Origin: Lysobacterales bacterium
Lineage (GTDB): Bacteria > Pseudomonadota > Gammaproteobacteria > Xanthomonadales > Rhodanobacteraceae
Direction of reading: 5' to 3'
Assembly: GCA_002632325.1 (NCBI GenBank)
Contig: NSJK01000002.1
Location: 62,001-126,000, forward strand
Length of the DNA stretch: 64,000 nucleotides
Positions 36,171-47,519 of the stretch are shown one piece after another. Made by a program: the position numbers and the translations under genes. Position 1 is the first letter of the stretch; every line of letters begins with the position of its first letter. The notes under the pieces are model-generated. The model saw only the letters and a list, made by a program, of their open reading frames with translations. It was not told the origin of the DNA and did not search any database.

Positions 36171-37307
36171 ATGCCGAAGGGTTTCAATCACGGGCTTTTG
36201 CTGACGCTGCTCGGCTTGAGCTTCGTCGGCACGTCAGCCAACGCGACCGACTCATGGACATTCACAGGTTCATTGAACACGGCTCGGTCGGATCTGGCGG
36301 CTGCGCGCCTTCCATCAGGCAAGGTAATCGTGGCCGGCGGCGACTCGTGGAATGGCAGTGCATATACCTATTTCGCCAGCGCCGAGGTCTATGATCCCGC
36401 AAGCGGGCATTGGACCATTACCGGCCCCTTGAGCACGGCCCGCTCACGCCACTCCCTGACGGTCCTGCCTTCGGGAAGGGCGCTGGTCGCCGGCGGCTTC
36501 GGCAACGCCGGCTATACAGACACCGCAGAACTCTACGATCCAACGAGCGGCACGTGGACGACAACCGGCACCTTGGGCGTGTCCCGCATGCGCCATGACG
36601 CCATTGTTCTCCCGAACGGAAAGACGTTGGTCTTCGGTGGATTCAACGACGCTGATGGCGCGCTCGCAAGCGCGGAACTGTACGACGAGGTGACCGGGCA
36701 ATGGACACCAACCGGCCAGTTGGCAGAAGCACGGTGGGCCCCCGCTTCGGTGCTGCTCGATTCCGGCCAGGTGCTGGTGACCGGTGGCATCAACGGCAGC
36801 AATGCGTTGTCCAGCGCCGAACTTTACGATCCAGCGACGGGGATGTGGGCCGCAACCGGATCGATGAACTACGCGCGCGGCCAGCACACTGCGACCCGGA
36901 TGGACTCCGGCAAGGTGCTCGTGGCCGGTGGCAACAACTCCTGGGGCCCGATTGCAGTCGCGGAAATCTACGATCCTGCAACAGGTACGTGGTCAATGGT
37001 CCCCGCGCTCGGAGCAGCTCGCAACTACCACCACGCAAGCCTGTTGCCATCCGGGAAAGTTCTGGTGGTTGGCGGGTACGCCGGCAGCGGACAATACTTG
37101 GGAGGCACGGAGTCGTTCGATCCCACGAGTGGGCTGTGGTCGCCCGCCGCGACGATGTCCATTTCCCGCGCCACATTCTCGACCGTCACGCTCTCTCCTG
37201 GCGTGATCATGGCGATCGGCGGCCGCAATGGCAGCGGTGCCGTCGCGACGACAGAGATCTATGGCGACGTCATTCTTCGCGACGGCTTCGACGGCGCCAC
37301 GCCATGA
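36171..37307 (+). CDS. Exported seven-bladed Kelch beta-propeller with F-D C-terminal tail
   Basis: A 378-residue secreted protein: signal peptide 1-25 (ending GTSANA), then seven Kelch units recognised by the double glycine after V-x-V-x-G-G (VIVAGGD, ALVAGGF, TLVFGGF, VLVTGGI, VLVAGGN, VLVVGGY, IMAIGGR). Six copies of S-A-E-L-Y-D-P-x-T-G-x-W follow the blades. The N-terminal DSWTFTGSLNTAR supplies the last strand, closing the propeller. The seventh blade runs straight into DVILRDGFDGATP, the shared tail. GGGGAGCGCC precedes the ATG. Kelch propellers bind proteins or glycans; ligand unknown. The stop overlaps a small downstream frame. Confidence 0.85.
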   Translation: MPKGFNHGLLLTLLGLSFVGTSANATDSWTFTGSLNTARSDLAAARLPSGKVIVAGGDSWNGSAYTYFASAEVYDPASGHWTITGPLSTARSRHSLTVLPSGRALVAGGFGNAGYTDTAELYDPTSGTWTTTGTLGVSRMRHDAIVLPNGKTLVFGGFNDADGALASAELYDEVTGQWTPTGQLAEARWAPASVLLDSGQVLVTGGINGSNALSSAELYDPATGMWAATGSMNYARGQHTATRMDSGKVLVAGGNNSWGPIAVAEIYDPATGTWSMVPALGAARNYHHASLLPSGKVLVVGGYAGSGQYLGGTESFDPTSGLWSPAATMSISRATFSTVTLSPGVIMAIGGRNGSGAVATTEIYGDVILRDGFDGATP

Positions 37308-37465
37308 GCGCACAAAGGGACTTCCTGCGCAGCGAATTCCGCACGCTGTCGTTCATGGGCGCAAGCCAACATGTTCCGATCTATGCGGCGGACGCCGGCG
37401 AACGTGAGCGCGCGGCATTTCGGGCAGCGTTGTACGCGACGCAGCCGCGCTCGTCGGCCGCGTAG
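37304..37465 (+). CDS. Small protein overlapping the Kelch gene
   Basis: A 53-codon frame whose ATG overlaps the Kelch stop (ATGA), as in genuine coupled genes here. The peptide (MSAQRDFLRSEFRTLSFMG, ending LYATQPRSSAA) is soluble and has no signal peptide or motif I recognise. Codon third positions are moderately GC-rich, compatible with coding but not proof. If real it would be made with the exported propeller and stay in the cytoplasm. A hairpin terminator follows within 40 bp. Confidence 0.4.
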   Translation: MSAQRDFLRSEFRTLSFMGASQHVPIYAADAGERERAAFRAALYATQPRSSAA

Positions 37466-37500
37466 GGCCGACCTGCGACATGTGCGCATTTGACCCGTAG

Positions 37501-37527
37501 GTCGGGGCTACGTCCCCGACGATTTTT
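37501..37527 (+). terminator. Rho-independent terminator after the Kelch gene unit
   Basis: GTCGGGG-CTACGT-CCCCGAC forms a 7-bp GC-rich stem followed directly by GATTTTT, a good intrinsic terminator. The extended GTAGGTCGGGG context is also like dispersed intergenic repeats of this bacterial group, so it may be a repeat that doubles as a terminator. Confidence 0.7.
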
Positions 37528-37698
37528 CACACGACGCAGACGCGGCTTGCGCGCAACGCAACCACGCTGCCGCGAAATATTGTGTCGATCGCATCACCAT
37601 TTCCGAAGCAGCCGTGGAGCCATGCAAGGCCCATCTCTGGAACCAGCGCCGCCGCGGTTATATGCTCCGGCGGACTTGGGTTTCAATTGGAATCGAGC

Positions 37699-39891
37699 AT
37701 GACTGCGCGCAAGCCTTCTTCGTTGTCGAAGACCTCGATCCTTGTCGCGCTGTCCTTCGCAAGCGCTACCGCACTGGCGCAAACGTGGACGGGCGGAACG
37801 CCCTATGGCGGCACGGTGACGGTATTGCTGCAGTCGCAGGACGCGCAATTCCTGTTCGCAGGGACAAACGGCGGCCTGTTTCGCAGTGACGACAACGGTC
37901 TGCATTGGTCGCGCAAGCTCGGCGGCGCGATCGGCAGTGGCCCGGCCGAATTTGTGGCACTCGCGCGATCGAACACCCATCCGGGGCGCCTGTGGATCGC
38001 GGATGCGCGCGGGACAATCCATCGCAGCGACGACAACGGCGAGACGATCGCGGCGACGAGCACCTTGCCGGTCGCGGGCGCAATCATCACGCAATTGCTG
38101 GTCACGTCCGATACCGACGAACGGCTGTTCGCAGCGACGACCAACACCGGGCTCTGGTACAGCACGGACGCCGGTGCCAGCTTCGCGCGCGCCGACGTCG
38201 GCCTGGACGGCGGCTTGGGCATCATCAAACTCATCGACTCGCCCAGTGACTCGTCCTTGCTCATGGGCTTCACGGCAATCCCATCGTCCTGGTCGTTCTA
38301 TTTGTCGACAAACGGCGGCACAGGCTGGGTGGAGCAAGTCGGCTTCGACGGCCCTCTCACGACGGGCGCCTTCTTGAGTGGCGGAGCGATGTTGGTCACT
38401 TCCAGTGGCCCGTCCGCTACGCTGTGGCGGGCATCTTTCGGCGGTGGACTGTGGCAGCCGCAATCCGGCGCATGCTGGCAAACCAACAGTCTGTTGCTCG
38501 ATTCGACGGGCTGGGACGTGGGCTGGATGGGCTGCGACGATGGCCTGTTTGGAACCACGCCACCGGTCGCCCCTCCGATGGTCCTCGACGATGTCAAAGC
38601 GCCCATCCGGCAATTGCTGCGCGACCGCGCCGATCCTGCCCACCTGCTGTGGGCGGCGACCGATCACGTCGGCGTCTTCAGCAGCGCCGATGCGGGTTTG
38701 TCATGGATCGCGCGCAACGACGGACTTTCCGCTACCAGCTTTCGCTCCGTCGCGGTGCATCCGCATGCGCATCGCCTCTACGCTGGCTACGTCGACGAAT
38801 CCACAACGACGACCAATCCCGCACTGCTGTTCAGTGACGACGATGGTGCCACCTGGATAGCTTCCGATCTCGGCCAATTCATCTGGCTCACGCGTGCCAT
38901 TACGGTCGATCCGACGGTAGCGGACGTCAATGTGACGCCGGTGTATGCCGCCGGCGGTGGCGACGGGCCGACGGGCCTGTACAAGAGCCTTGATGGGGGC
39001 CACACCTTCTCGATGCTTGGCAGCGCCTTGTCTATCTCGACCCGTACCGTGCGCGACATCGCGCTCGATCCGCGCTCATGCGCATCGCCGCCACCGGCCG
39101 GGCCATGCACGAGTGGTCCGCTGCAAACCTTCTATGCGATCGCCAGCGGAGATGCCCAGTCGAATTGGCGCGTGATCCGCAGTGATGACGCCGGCACCAC
39201 GCTGCTCGACCGCAGCGCCGGACTTCCGCTGCGCATCATCTACCCGGACAACGCCGGCATCGAAATCAACTATCCGATTTCGATGGCACTGGATCCGCAC
39301 GACAGCCAGACGATCCTTGTCGGTACCTATTTGCAACAAACTTGGAACGGCAATGGCGCCGCACCCATACCGACCCTGACGAACGGCATCTTTCGCAGCC
39401 GCGACGGTGGCTCGACCTGGCAAGCCGTCAATGCCGGGTTGCCGCGCAGGGGCAATTCCGCCGATACGGCCATCGACATCTACGCGCTCGCATCCGATCC
39501 GAACCTCGCCGGCCGCATCTGGGCCGCGGGCGCATTCCGCGACGGCAACGAAGGCAGCACCATTTTTCGCTCCGACGACGTCGGCGACCACTGGGTCGAA
39601 CAAGGCACGTTCGCGGATTGCGACATCCGCCGCCTGCTCGCCGACCCGCAACGCGCAGGGACGATCCGTGCCAGCGGCATATCCAGGGCTGCGCATGGCA
39701 CTGGCTGCGTCCTGCGCAGCCGCGACAGCGGCGAGAACTGGAGTCGCATCGATGAGGGCTTGCCGGCCACGCGAGTGTTGGCGATGGCGACGATGCCCGG
39801 CGCGCCGGACGCACTCCTCGTCGGCACCAACTCGGGCGTGTGGCATCTGCGCGATGCGCCGGACCTGCTGTTCCGCGACGGTTTTGACTGA
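37699..39891 (+). CDS. Exported Asp-box (BNR) beta-propeller protein with F-D C-terminal tail
   Basis: A 730-residue secreted protein with a 27-residue signal peptide (MTARKPSSLSKTSILVALSF, cleavage after TALA). It carries about eleven Asp-box motifs of the S-x-D-x-G-x-x-W/F type (for example SDDNGLHW, STDAGASF, SADAGLSW, SDDDGATW, SRDGGSTW, SDDVGDHW, SRDSGENW), spread over the length as in sortilin/VPS10-like or Ycf48-like propellers; two ten-bladed or paired propellers are plausible. No glycosidase catalytic residues are recognisable. It ends in LLFRDGFD, the tail shared with the Kelch and nuclease proteins. Probably a surface or extracellular binding protein. Confidence 0.82.
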   Translation: MTARKPSSLSKTSILVALSFASATALAQTWTGGTPYGGTVTVLLQSQDAQFLFAGTNGGLFRSDDNGLHWSRKLGGAIGSGPAEFVALARSNTHPGRLWIADARGTIHRSDDNGETIAATSTLPVAGAIITQLLVTSDTDERLFAATTNTGLWYSTDAGASFARADVGLDGGLGIIKLIDSPSDSSLLMGFTAIPSSWSFYLSTNGGTGWVEQVGFDGPLTTGAFLSGGAMLVTSSGPSATLWRASFGGGLWQPQSGACWQTNSLLLDSTGWDVGWMGCDDGLFGTTPPVAPPMVLDDVKAPIRQLLRDRADPAHLLWAATDHVGVFSSADAGLSWIARNDGLSATSFRSVAVHPHAHRLYAGYVDESTTTTNPALLFSDDDGATWIASDLGQFIWLTRAITVDPTVADVNVTPVYAAGGGDGPTGLYKSLDGGHTFSMLGSALSISTRTVRDIALDPRSCASPPPAGPCTSGPLQTFYAIASGDAQSNWRVIRSDDAGTTLLDRSAGLPLRIIYPDNAGIEINYPISMALDPHDSQTILVGTYLQQTWNGNGAAPIPTLTNGIFRSRDGGSTWQAVNAGLPRRGNSADTAIDIYALASDPNLAGRIWAAGAFRDGNEGSTIFRSDDVGDHWVEQGTFADCDIRRLLADPQRAGTIRASGISRAAHGTGCVLRSRDSGENWSRIDEGLPATRVLAMATMPGAPDALLVGTNSGVWHLRDAPDLLFRDGFD

Positions 39892-40293
39892 CCCGGCTCG
39901 CCTCCGCGCGATACCCAAGCCACGTGCGCGTCATGTCTCACAGCGCTTCATGGGTGAACGCGTCGCACATCATGCCGCGATAACAGCGGAGCACGCTCCG
40001 CTCTGCAAAGGTGGTCCTGTTCGTGTGGAACCGAGCTTTCTCGGCTGCCGTATCGACGCTGTCATGCAGCGCCGCCTGCTCGGCGGTCGGACACTGCCGC
40101 CGCCTGCCCGTGTCGAGCGTGGCGTAGTGGATCATCCTTGCGCCATCCCCAGCTACGCCACGGCGCAGATGTTCGTCGCGCGCCTCGCGTGTGTGCGGGC
40201 GAGGCGCTACCTTCCGGGTTGCATCGGGCCGCCATGAAACACGAAGCCCGGCACAAGGCCGGGCTTCGGGGACGAATGCCTTGAGGGCGTGGA
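39892..40293. other. Non-coding stretch between the Asp-box gene and groL
   Basis: Convergent flanking genes. I find no credible gene in 402 bp. A short imperfect hairpin (AGCGGA / TCCGCT, 39985-40002) may end the rightward transcript, and the groESL terminator lies near the right end. Confidence 0.5.
40242..40268 (-). terminator. groESL terminator hairpin
   Basis: A perfect 11-bp inverted repeat (CGAAGCCCGGC / GCCGGGCTTCG) with a 5-base loop starts 26 bp past the groL stop, read leftward, followed by a weak TGTTT run. Confidence 0.7.
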
Positions 40294-42371
<2,078 letters not shown>

Positions 42372-42570
42372 GTTTAGCGGCGCAAGCAATCCGAGGGAAG
42401 GCTTGCGTCGGCATGGCCAACAGGTGGAGTCGTCGGCTGCGCATTCAAGGGGCGGGCAGCCGCCGGTGGAAATTTTCGGACATGGGGCAGCGGCTGCGCT
42501 GACCGCCGGCGCTGTTAGACTGCGCGATTCACCTCCGCAGCGGACGCGGAACCAACGCCTGGGGAAAACC

Positions 42571-44793
42571 ATGTCGAGCCACCGCCGCACGACGCGCATC
42601 GCGTCGAGTCTGTTGTTTGCCTTGTTTGCGCCATACGCCGCCGCACAGTACGTCTCGCTCGTCGGCGGCACGCCGCCGGTGCAGTCCTTCGACAGTCTGG
42701 CCGCCAATGGCACCGGCTCGGGCGTTCCCGATGGCTGGTACTTCGTCGAGGCCGGCAACAACGCCAATACCAGCTATGCGGCCGACGACGGCACCGCCAA
42801 CAGCGGCAACACCTACAGCTATGGCGCGAGCGGCAGCACCGATCGCGCGCTCGGTTCGATCCGCTCGGGCAGCCTGCAGCCGACGATCGGTGCACGCCTG
42901 CGCAATGACACCGCAGCGGCATTGAGCGAAATCGTCGTCAGCTATACCGGCGAGCAGTGGCGTCTGGGTGCGAGCGGCCGCGCAGATGGCATGCAATTCC
43001 AGTACAGCCTCGACGCGACTTCGATCATCGACACGGCGGCCACCTGGACTTCGGTGTCCGCGCTCGATTTCGCCTCGCCCGTCACCACCGGCACGATCGG
43101 CAAGCTCGACGGCAATGCCAGCGCGAACCGCAGCGCGATCAGCGCTTCGATCACCGGCCTCAATCTCGGTGTCGGTCAGAGTCTGTGGGTGCGTTGGAAC
43201 GATCAGGACATCTCGGGCGCCGAAGATGGTCTGGCGATCGACGACGCGAGCTTCGCCGTCGCCGGCGGTCCGCCGGTCGACAACTCGCCCACTCTCGTTT
43301 CGACCTCGCCCGCAAACGGTGCGGTCCAGGTGCCGCTCGCGGCAACGCTCGCCGCGGTCTTCAATGAACCGGTCTCGCTCGGCAGCGCCTGGTACACGCT
43401 CAGCTGCAGCATTTCCGGCGCGCACACGCTGGCTGCGAGTGCCGGGCCGACCAGCTACACCTTCACCGTCTCGCCTGCCTTCGCGCAGGCCGAGTCCTGC
43501 ACCTGGACCTTGCATGCGGCCGCGATCACCGACCTCGACGGCACGCCCGACGCACTCGCCGGCGGCGACGTCACGATCAGCTTCGCGACTTTCGACCCGC
43601 AGAACATTCCGGCGCCGACGATCGTCTCGATCCAGCCTGCCGATGGCGCCGTCAACGTGCCGCGCGCCGCCGGCATAAGCATCACCTTCAGCGAAGCAGT
43701 CACTACCGATCCGGGTGCGTTTGCGCTCGCCTGCGCAAGCACCGCGCAGCCCATCACCGAAAGTGGCAGTGGCGCCAGCCGCGTGCTCACACCCGACCAG
43801 CTCCTGCCTGCCGGTTCCACCTGCGTCTTCACGATCGATGGCAGCAAGGTGCGCAACGCAGCCACGATCGCCTTGGGCAACACTACGCCGATCAATTTCA
43901 CAGTGGCCGACAGTGGTACGGTCGATGCCTATTACCAGCACGTCAACACCAGCTCGCCCGCGCAGTTGCGTTGCTCGCTGCACGAGACGATCAAGGGCCA
44001 CACCGTGTATCCCTACAGCGGTTCGGGCACCAACACCTGGACGATCCTCGAGATTGCACAGCAAGATCCGAACGATCCGAGCAAGATCATCGACGTCTAC
44101 CGCAACCGCTCCTATGTCACGGTCACCGACCGCGCCGGCAGCGGCGGCGGCCTGACCTACAACCGCGAGCACACCTGGCCGAACTCGCTCGGTTTTGCCA
44201 ACTCAAGTCTCGCCGCCTACACCGATACCCACATGCTGTGGCTGTCGGACAAGGACCAGAACGCATCGCGCGGCAACAAGCCCTATGCCAACTGCCTCAG
44301 CGGCTGTTCGGAACTGGCCACCGAAACCAACAACGGCGTGGGCGGCCCCGGCCATTCCAACTGGGTCAAGACACCCGACGGCAGTACCGGCTCGTTCGAA
44401 GTCTGGGATCACCGCAAGGGCGAAATGGCGCGCGCGATGTTCTACATGGCGATCCGCTACGAGGGCATCAGCGCCGAAGCCGCGCACGATGGCGTGATTC
44501 CCGATCTCGAACTCACCGACACGCGCAGCCTCATCGTCAATACGAGCAACACCGCGGCCAAGGCCTACATGGGCCTGCTCACCGACCTGCTCGCCTGGCA
44601 TCTGGCCGATCCACCCGATGCCGAGGAAGTCGCGCGAAATGACCTGATCCAGACCTTCCAGGGCAATCGCAATCCCTTCGTCGATCATCCCGAATGGGTC
44701 ACGCGCGCGCTGTTCGAATCAGTCTGGCCGGCGATCTGCGAACTGGCGCAGCCCGACGACACGATCTTCAAGAACGGTTTCGACTCGAACTGA
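42571..44793 (+). CDS. Exported endonuclease I-family nuclease with Ig-like domains and F-D C-terminal tail
   Basis: A 740-aa modular extracellular nuclease. Signal peptide 1-25 (ending PYAAA); residues ~30-235 form a beta-sandwich seen in such nucleases; two bacterial Ig-like (Big_5-type) domains follow, each starting with the P-T-[LI]-V-S pattern and ANGAVQVPLAAT or ADGAVNVPRAAG (~240-345, ~345-445). The C-terminal EndoI/NucA-like domain (~450-725) keeps the catalytic YNREHTWPNS, DTHMLWLSDKDQNASRGNKPY and VWDHRKGEMARAMFYMA. Cysteines suggest disulfides. It ends DTIFKNGFDSN, the shared tail. Relatives degrade extracellular DNA for nutrient or biofilm turnover. Confidence 0.88.
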   Translation: MSSHRRTTRIASSLLFALFAPYAAAQYVSLVGGTPPVQSFDSLAANGTGSGVPDGWYFVEAGNNANTSYAADDGTANSGNTYSYGASGSTDRALGSIRSGSLQPTIGARLRNDTAAALSEIVVSYTGEQWRLGASGRADGMQFQYSLDATSIIDTAATWTSVSALDFASPVTTGTIGKLDGNASANRSAISASITGLNLGVGQSLWVRWNDQDISGAEDGLAIDDASFAVAGGPPVDNSPTLVSTSPANGAVQVPLAATLAAVFNEPVSLGSAWYTLSCSISGAHTLAASAGPTSYTFTVSPAFAQAESCTWTLHAAAITDLDGTPDALAGGDVTISFATFDPQNIPAPTIVSIQPADGAVNVPRAAGISITFSEAVTTDPGAFALACASTAQPITESGSGASRVLTPDQLLPAGSTCVFTIDGSKVRNAATIALGNTTPINFTVADSGTVDAYYQHVNTSSPAQLRCSLHETIKGHTVYPYSGSGTNTWTILEIAQQDPNDPSKIIDVYRNRSYVTVTDRAGSGGGLTYNREHTWPNSLGFANSSLAAYTDTHMLWLSDKDQNASRGNKPYANCLSGCSELATETNNGVGGPGHSNWVKTPDGSTGSFEVWDHRKGEMARAMFYMAIRYEGISAEAAHDGVIPDLELTDTRSLIVNTSNTAAKAYMGLLTDLLAWHLADPPDAEEVARNDLIQTFQGNRNPFVDHPEWVTRALFESVWPAICELAQPDDTIFKNGFDSN

Positions 44794-44801
44794 AGCCTTA
44801 C

Positions 44802-44842
44802 CGGAATCGGTCACCTCGCCCTGCGCGAGGTGGCCGAATCCG
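44802..44842 (+). terminator. Hairpin terminator of the nuclease gene
   Basis: An 18-bp stem (CGGAATCGGTCACCTCGC pairing with GCGAGGTGGCCGAATCCG at 16 positions) with a 5-base loop begins nine bases after the stop codon. There is no clean T-run, so it may also be an mRNA stabiliser. Confidence 0.6.
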
Positions 44843-44893
44843 ATTCCCGATTTGTGCGACCATCGCAGACCCCTTCGCTGCGCGTCGCCTCGC

Positions 44894-45214
44894 ATGTCCG
44901 CCCTGCTCGTTCACTGCACCTGTCCCGATGTTGCCTGCGCGCAAGGCATCGCCCGGGCGCTGGTGGAGGAAGGGCTTGCCGCCTGCGTGCAGATGGTGCC
45001 CGCGGTGCAATCGGTGTACCGCTGGCAGGGTCGGATCCAGCAGGATGAAGAGGTGTTGTTGCTGATCAAGACCGCATCGGCGCGCCGGGATGCCTTGCTC
45101 GCACGCGTGACCGAGCTGCATCCCTACGAGGTTCCGGAATTGCTCGCCTTCAACGCGGACAGCGGCAGTGCGCCCTACCTGCAATGGCTCGACGCACAGT
45201 CAGGCGCACCGTGA
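44894..45214 (+). CDS. cutA: Divalent-cation tolerance protein CutA
   Basis: CutA (106 aa) is a trimeric ferredoxin-like protein linked to copper/divalent cation tolerance. The family core is clear: LLVHCTCPDVACAQGIARALVEEGLAACVQMVP, VYRWQGRIQQDEEVLLLIKT and LHPYEVPELLAF. I start at MSALLVHC, which matches family length. dsbD starts 71 bp downstream, the common cutA-dsbD order in proteobacteria. Confidence 0.94.
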   Translation: MSALLVHCTCPDVACAQGIARALVEEGLAACVQMVPAVQSVYRWQGRIQQDEEVLLLIKTASARRDALLARVTELHPYEVPELLAFNADSGSAPYLQWLDAQSGAP

Positions 45215-45285
45215 ACGTTGTTGCCGGAAAATGGTCACAACTCGGCTCGCCGCTCGCGCCGGGCCCGCATCTGGAGTATCGCCGC

Positions 45286-47511
45286 ATGTTCAAACCTTGG
45301 ATCGCGCTGCTCGGCGCCTGCCTGCTTGCCGGAGGCGCAGCCGCACAATCGCAGGACGACCTGCTGCCAGTCGAGCAGGCCTTCAAGCTCAGCGCCAGCG
45401 TCGCCGAACCCGGTCGCATCGCGATCAAGGTCGAGATCGCCAAGGACTATTACCTCTATCGCGAGCGCATCAAGGCCAGGACCAGCCAGAGCGAACTCGT
45501 GCTCGGCAATCTCGAATTGCCCGCAGGCGAAGCGGTGCATGACGAGTTCCAGGGCGATGTCGAGATCTATCACGGCAGTCTCGCCGCGAGTCTGCCCTAC
45601 ACGCTCGCGCAGGCAACCCCAAGCGCCGCGGTCACCATCACGGTACAGGGTTGCCACGAGATCGAACCCAAGGTCTGCTACCCACCGCATCCGACTCAAC
45701 TCAAGCTCGACCTGCCGGCTTCCCCGGCCGCACCTGCATCCGCCGCCGGGCTGCTCGGCGCGGGTCAAGCGCCGCTGATCCAGATCGGCAGCAAACAGCC
45801 CGGCGCGATCGGCGTGGCGACGGAAACGCCCTTGCCCGCCGAGCAGGCCTTCGTGTTCGAAGCGATCGCACTCAGCCCGACCAAGGTGCTCGCGCGCTGG
45901 TCGATGCCCAAAGGTTATTACCTGTATCGCGACAAGAGCGATGTCGCGATCGCCGCGGGCAAGGGCGTTGCGCTCGGCGCACCGCAATGGCCCAAGGGCG
46001 TCGACCACAACGACGAGCACTTCGGCACCGTTCCGGTGTTTTTCGACGAAGTCGAACTGCCGATCGATCTCGCGCGCGACAACGGCGCCGCGCAGTCGAT
46101 CACCCTGCATGCCGAGTATCAGGGCTGCCAGGACAACGGCATCTGCTATCCGGTGATGCAGAAGGACGTGACGATTGCGCTGCCTGCGGCGAGCGCAGCG
46201 GAACTGTCTGCCGCCAAGGCGAGCTTCGTCGCCGCGCCTGCGCCCGCAGCGTCGGCTGACGCCTCGGCCGACAACGCCTCGCGCAGCCGTGCGCCGCCAC
46301 AGACGCCTCCGAATCTGCTGCTGGTGCTGCTGTCGGCCCTGCTCGGCGGCGTGATCCTCAACCTCATGCCCTGCGTCTTGCCGGTGCTCTCGCTCAAGGT
46401 GCTTGGCCTTGCCCACAGCGGCGAGAGCACGCAAGCGGCCAAGCGCCACGCATTGATCTACACCGCCGGCGTGCTGGTTGCCTTCGCCGCGGTTGGCCTC
46501 GCCGCGCTGGGTTTGCGCGCGGCCGGTCATGCGCTGGGCTGGGGCTTCCAGTTGCAGCAACCGCTGTTCGTCGGCGCTCTCGTCTATGTGATGTTCGCGA
46601 TCGGCCTGAGTCTGTCGGGCGTGTTCAACATCGGCGCGGGCCTCACCAACATCGGCAGCGGATTGGCGGCAAAGCGCGGTGCGAGCGGTGATTTCTTCAC
46701 CGGCGTGCTCGCCGTGGTGGTCGCCAGTCCGTGCACGGTGCCCTTCATGGGTTCGGCGCTCGCCTATGCCTTCACCGCATCGGCGTGGCTGGGCCTCGTG
46801 GTGTTCCTCATGCTCGGCCTTGGACTGGCGCTGCCCTTCCTCTTGATCGGCTTCGTGCCCGCGCTCGCGCAGCGCCTGCCGCGACCGGGCGCGTGGATGG
46901 AAACGCTCAAGCAGTTCCTTGCGTTCCCGCTCTATCTCACGGCGGCCTGGCTGGCCTGGGTGCTGGGCAACCAGCGCGGCATCGACGCCGTGGGTTACCT
47001 GCTCGCCGGCGCGGTGGTGCTCGCGCTGGGCCTGTGGGCATGGGAGCGCAGCCGCATGCGCAGCTTTGCCTTGCGCGCGCTCACGGCCCTCATCGTCGTG
47101 GCCGCGCTGATACCGCTGGCGCGCATCCATGGCCTTGCGCCCGTGGCGACTGCGGCAACGACGAGTGGCGCCGAGCCCTATTCGGCTGCGCGACTGGCGG
47201 AACTGCGCGCGCAGGGTCGCGGCGTGTTCGTCGACATGGGCGCCGACTGGTGCGTGACCTGCAAGGTCAACGAGCGTGCGGTGATCCACACCGATGCGTT
47301 TCGCGATCTGCTCAAGCGCAACGACATGGTGCTCATGACCGGTGACTGGACCAACTCCGACCCCGCGATCAGCGCCTTCCTCAAGGACTACAAGGCGGTC
47401 GGCGTGCCGCTCTATGTGGTGTTCCGCGCCGGCCAGAACGGACCAGGCCAAGTACTGCCGACCGTGCTCACCCACGGGATCGTCGCCGATGCGATCGGCG
47501 GCGCGCCCTGA
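45286..47511 (+). CDS. dsbD: Thiol:disulfide interchange protein DsbD with duplicated N-terminal domain
   Basis: This 741-aa enzyme passes electrons from cytoplasmic thioredoxin to periplasmic disulfide isomerases and cytochrome maturation proteins. After a signal peptide (residues 1-20) come two nDsbD immunoglobulin-like domains in tandem, each with its own Cys pair: GCHEIEPKVCYPP (~120) and GCQDNGICYPVMQ (~280). The eight-helix membrane domain follows, with active cysteines in LMPCVLPVLSL and VASPCTVPFMG, and then the C-terminal thioredoxin domain (DWCVTCKVNE). E. coli DsbD has one N-terminal domain and is about 565 aa; the extra length equals the second copy. The tlpA-like gene follows. 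Confidence 0.95.
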   Translation: MFKPWIALLGACLLAGGAAAQSQDDLLPVEQAFKLSASVAEPGRIAIKVEIAKDYYLYRERIKARTSQSELVLGNLELPAGEAVHDEFQGDVEIYHGSLAASLPYTLAQATPSAAVTITVQGCHEIEPKVCYPPHPTQLKLDLPASPAAPASAAGLLGAGQAPLIQIGSKQPGAIGVATETPLPAEQAFVFEAIALSPTKVLARWSMPKGYYLYRDKSDVAIAAGKGVALGAPQWPKGVDHNDEHFGTVPVFFDEVELPIDLARDNGAAQSITLHAEYQGCQDNGICYPVMQKDVTIALPAASAAELSAAKASFVAAPAPAASADASADNASRSRAPPQTPPNLLLVLLSALLGGVILNLMPCVLPVLSLKVLGLAHSGESTQAAKRHALIYTAGVLVAFAAVGLAALGLRAAGHALGWGFQLQQPLFVGALVYVMFAIGLSLSGVFNIGAGLTNIGSGLAAKRGASGDFFTGVLAVVVASPCTVPFMGSALAYAFTASAWLGLVVFLMLGLGLALPFLLIGFVPALAQRLPRPGAWMETLKQFLAFPLYLTAAWLAWVLGNQRGIDAVGYLLAGAVVLALGLWAWERSRMRSFALRALTALIVVAALIPLARIHGLAPVATAATTSGAEPYSAARLAELRAQGRGVFVDMGADWCVTCKVNERAVIHTDAFRDLLKRNDMVLMTGDWTNSDPAISAFLKDYKAVGVPLYVVFRAGQNGPGQVLPTVLTHGIVADAIGGAP

Positions 47512-47519
47512 GCAAGGCG

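Noticed and set aside
39892..40240. Possible small genes between the Asp-box gene and groL
   Set aside because: The frames have no recognisable family, no ribosome binding site, and run antisense to each other.
42403..42570. Upstream extension of the nuclease start by 56 codons
   Set aside because: The extension lacks coding character and would bury the signal peptide; MSSHRRTTRIASSLLFALF is a normal secretion start.
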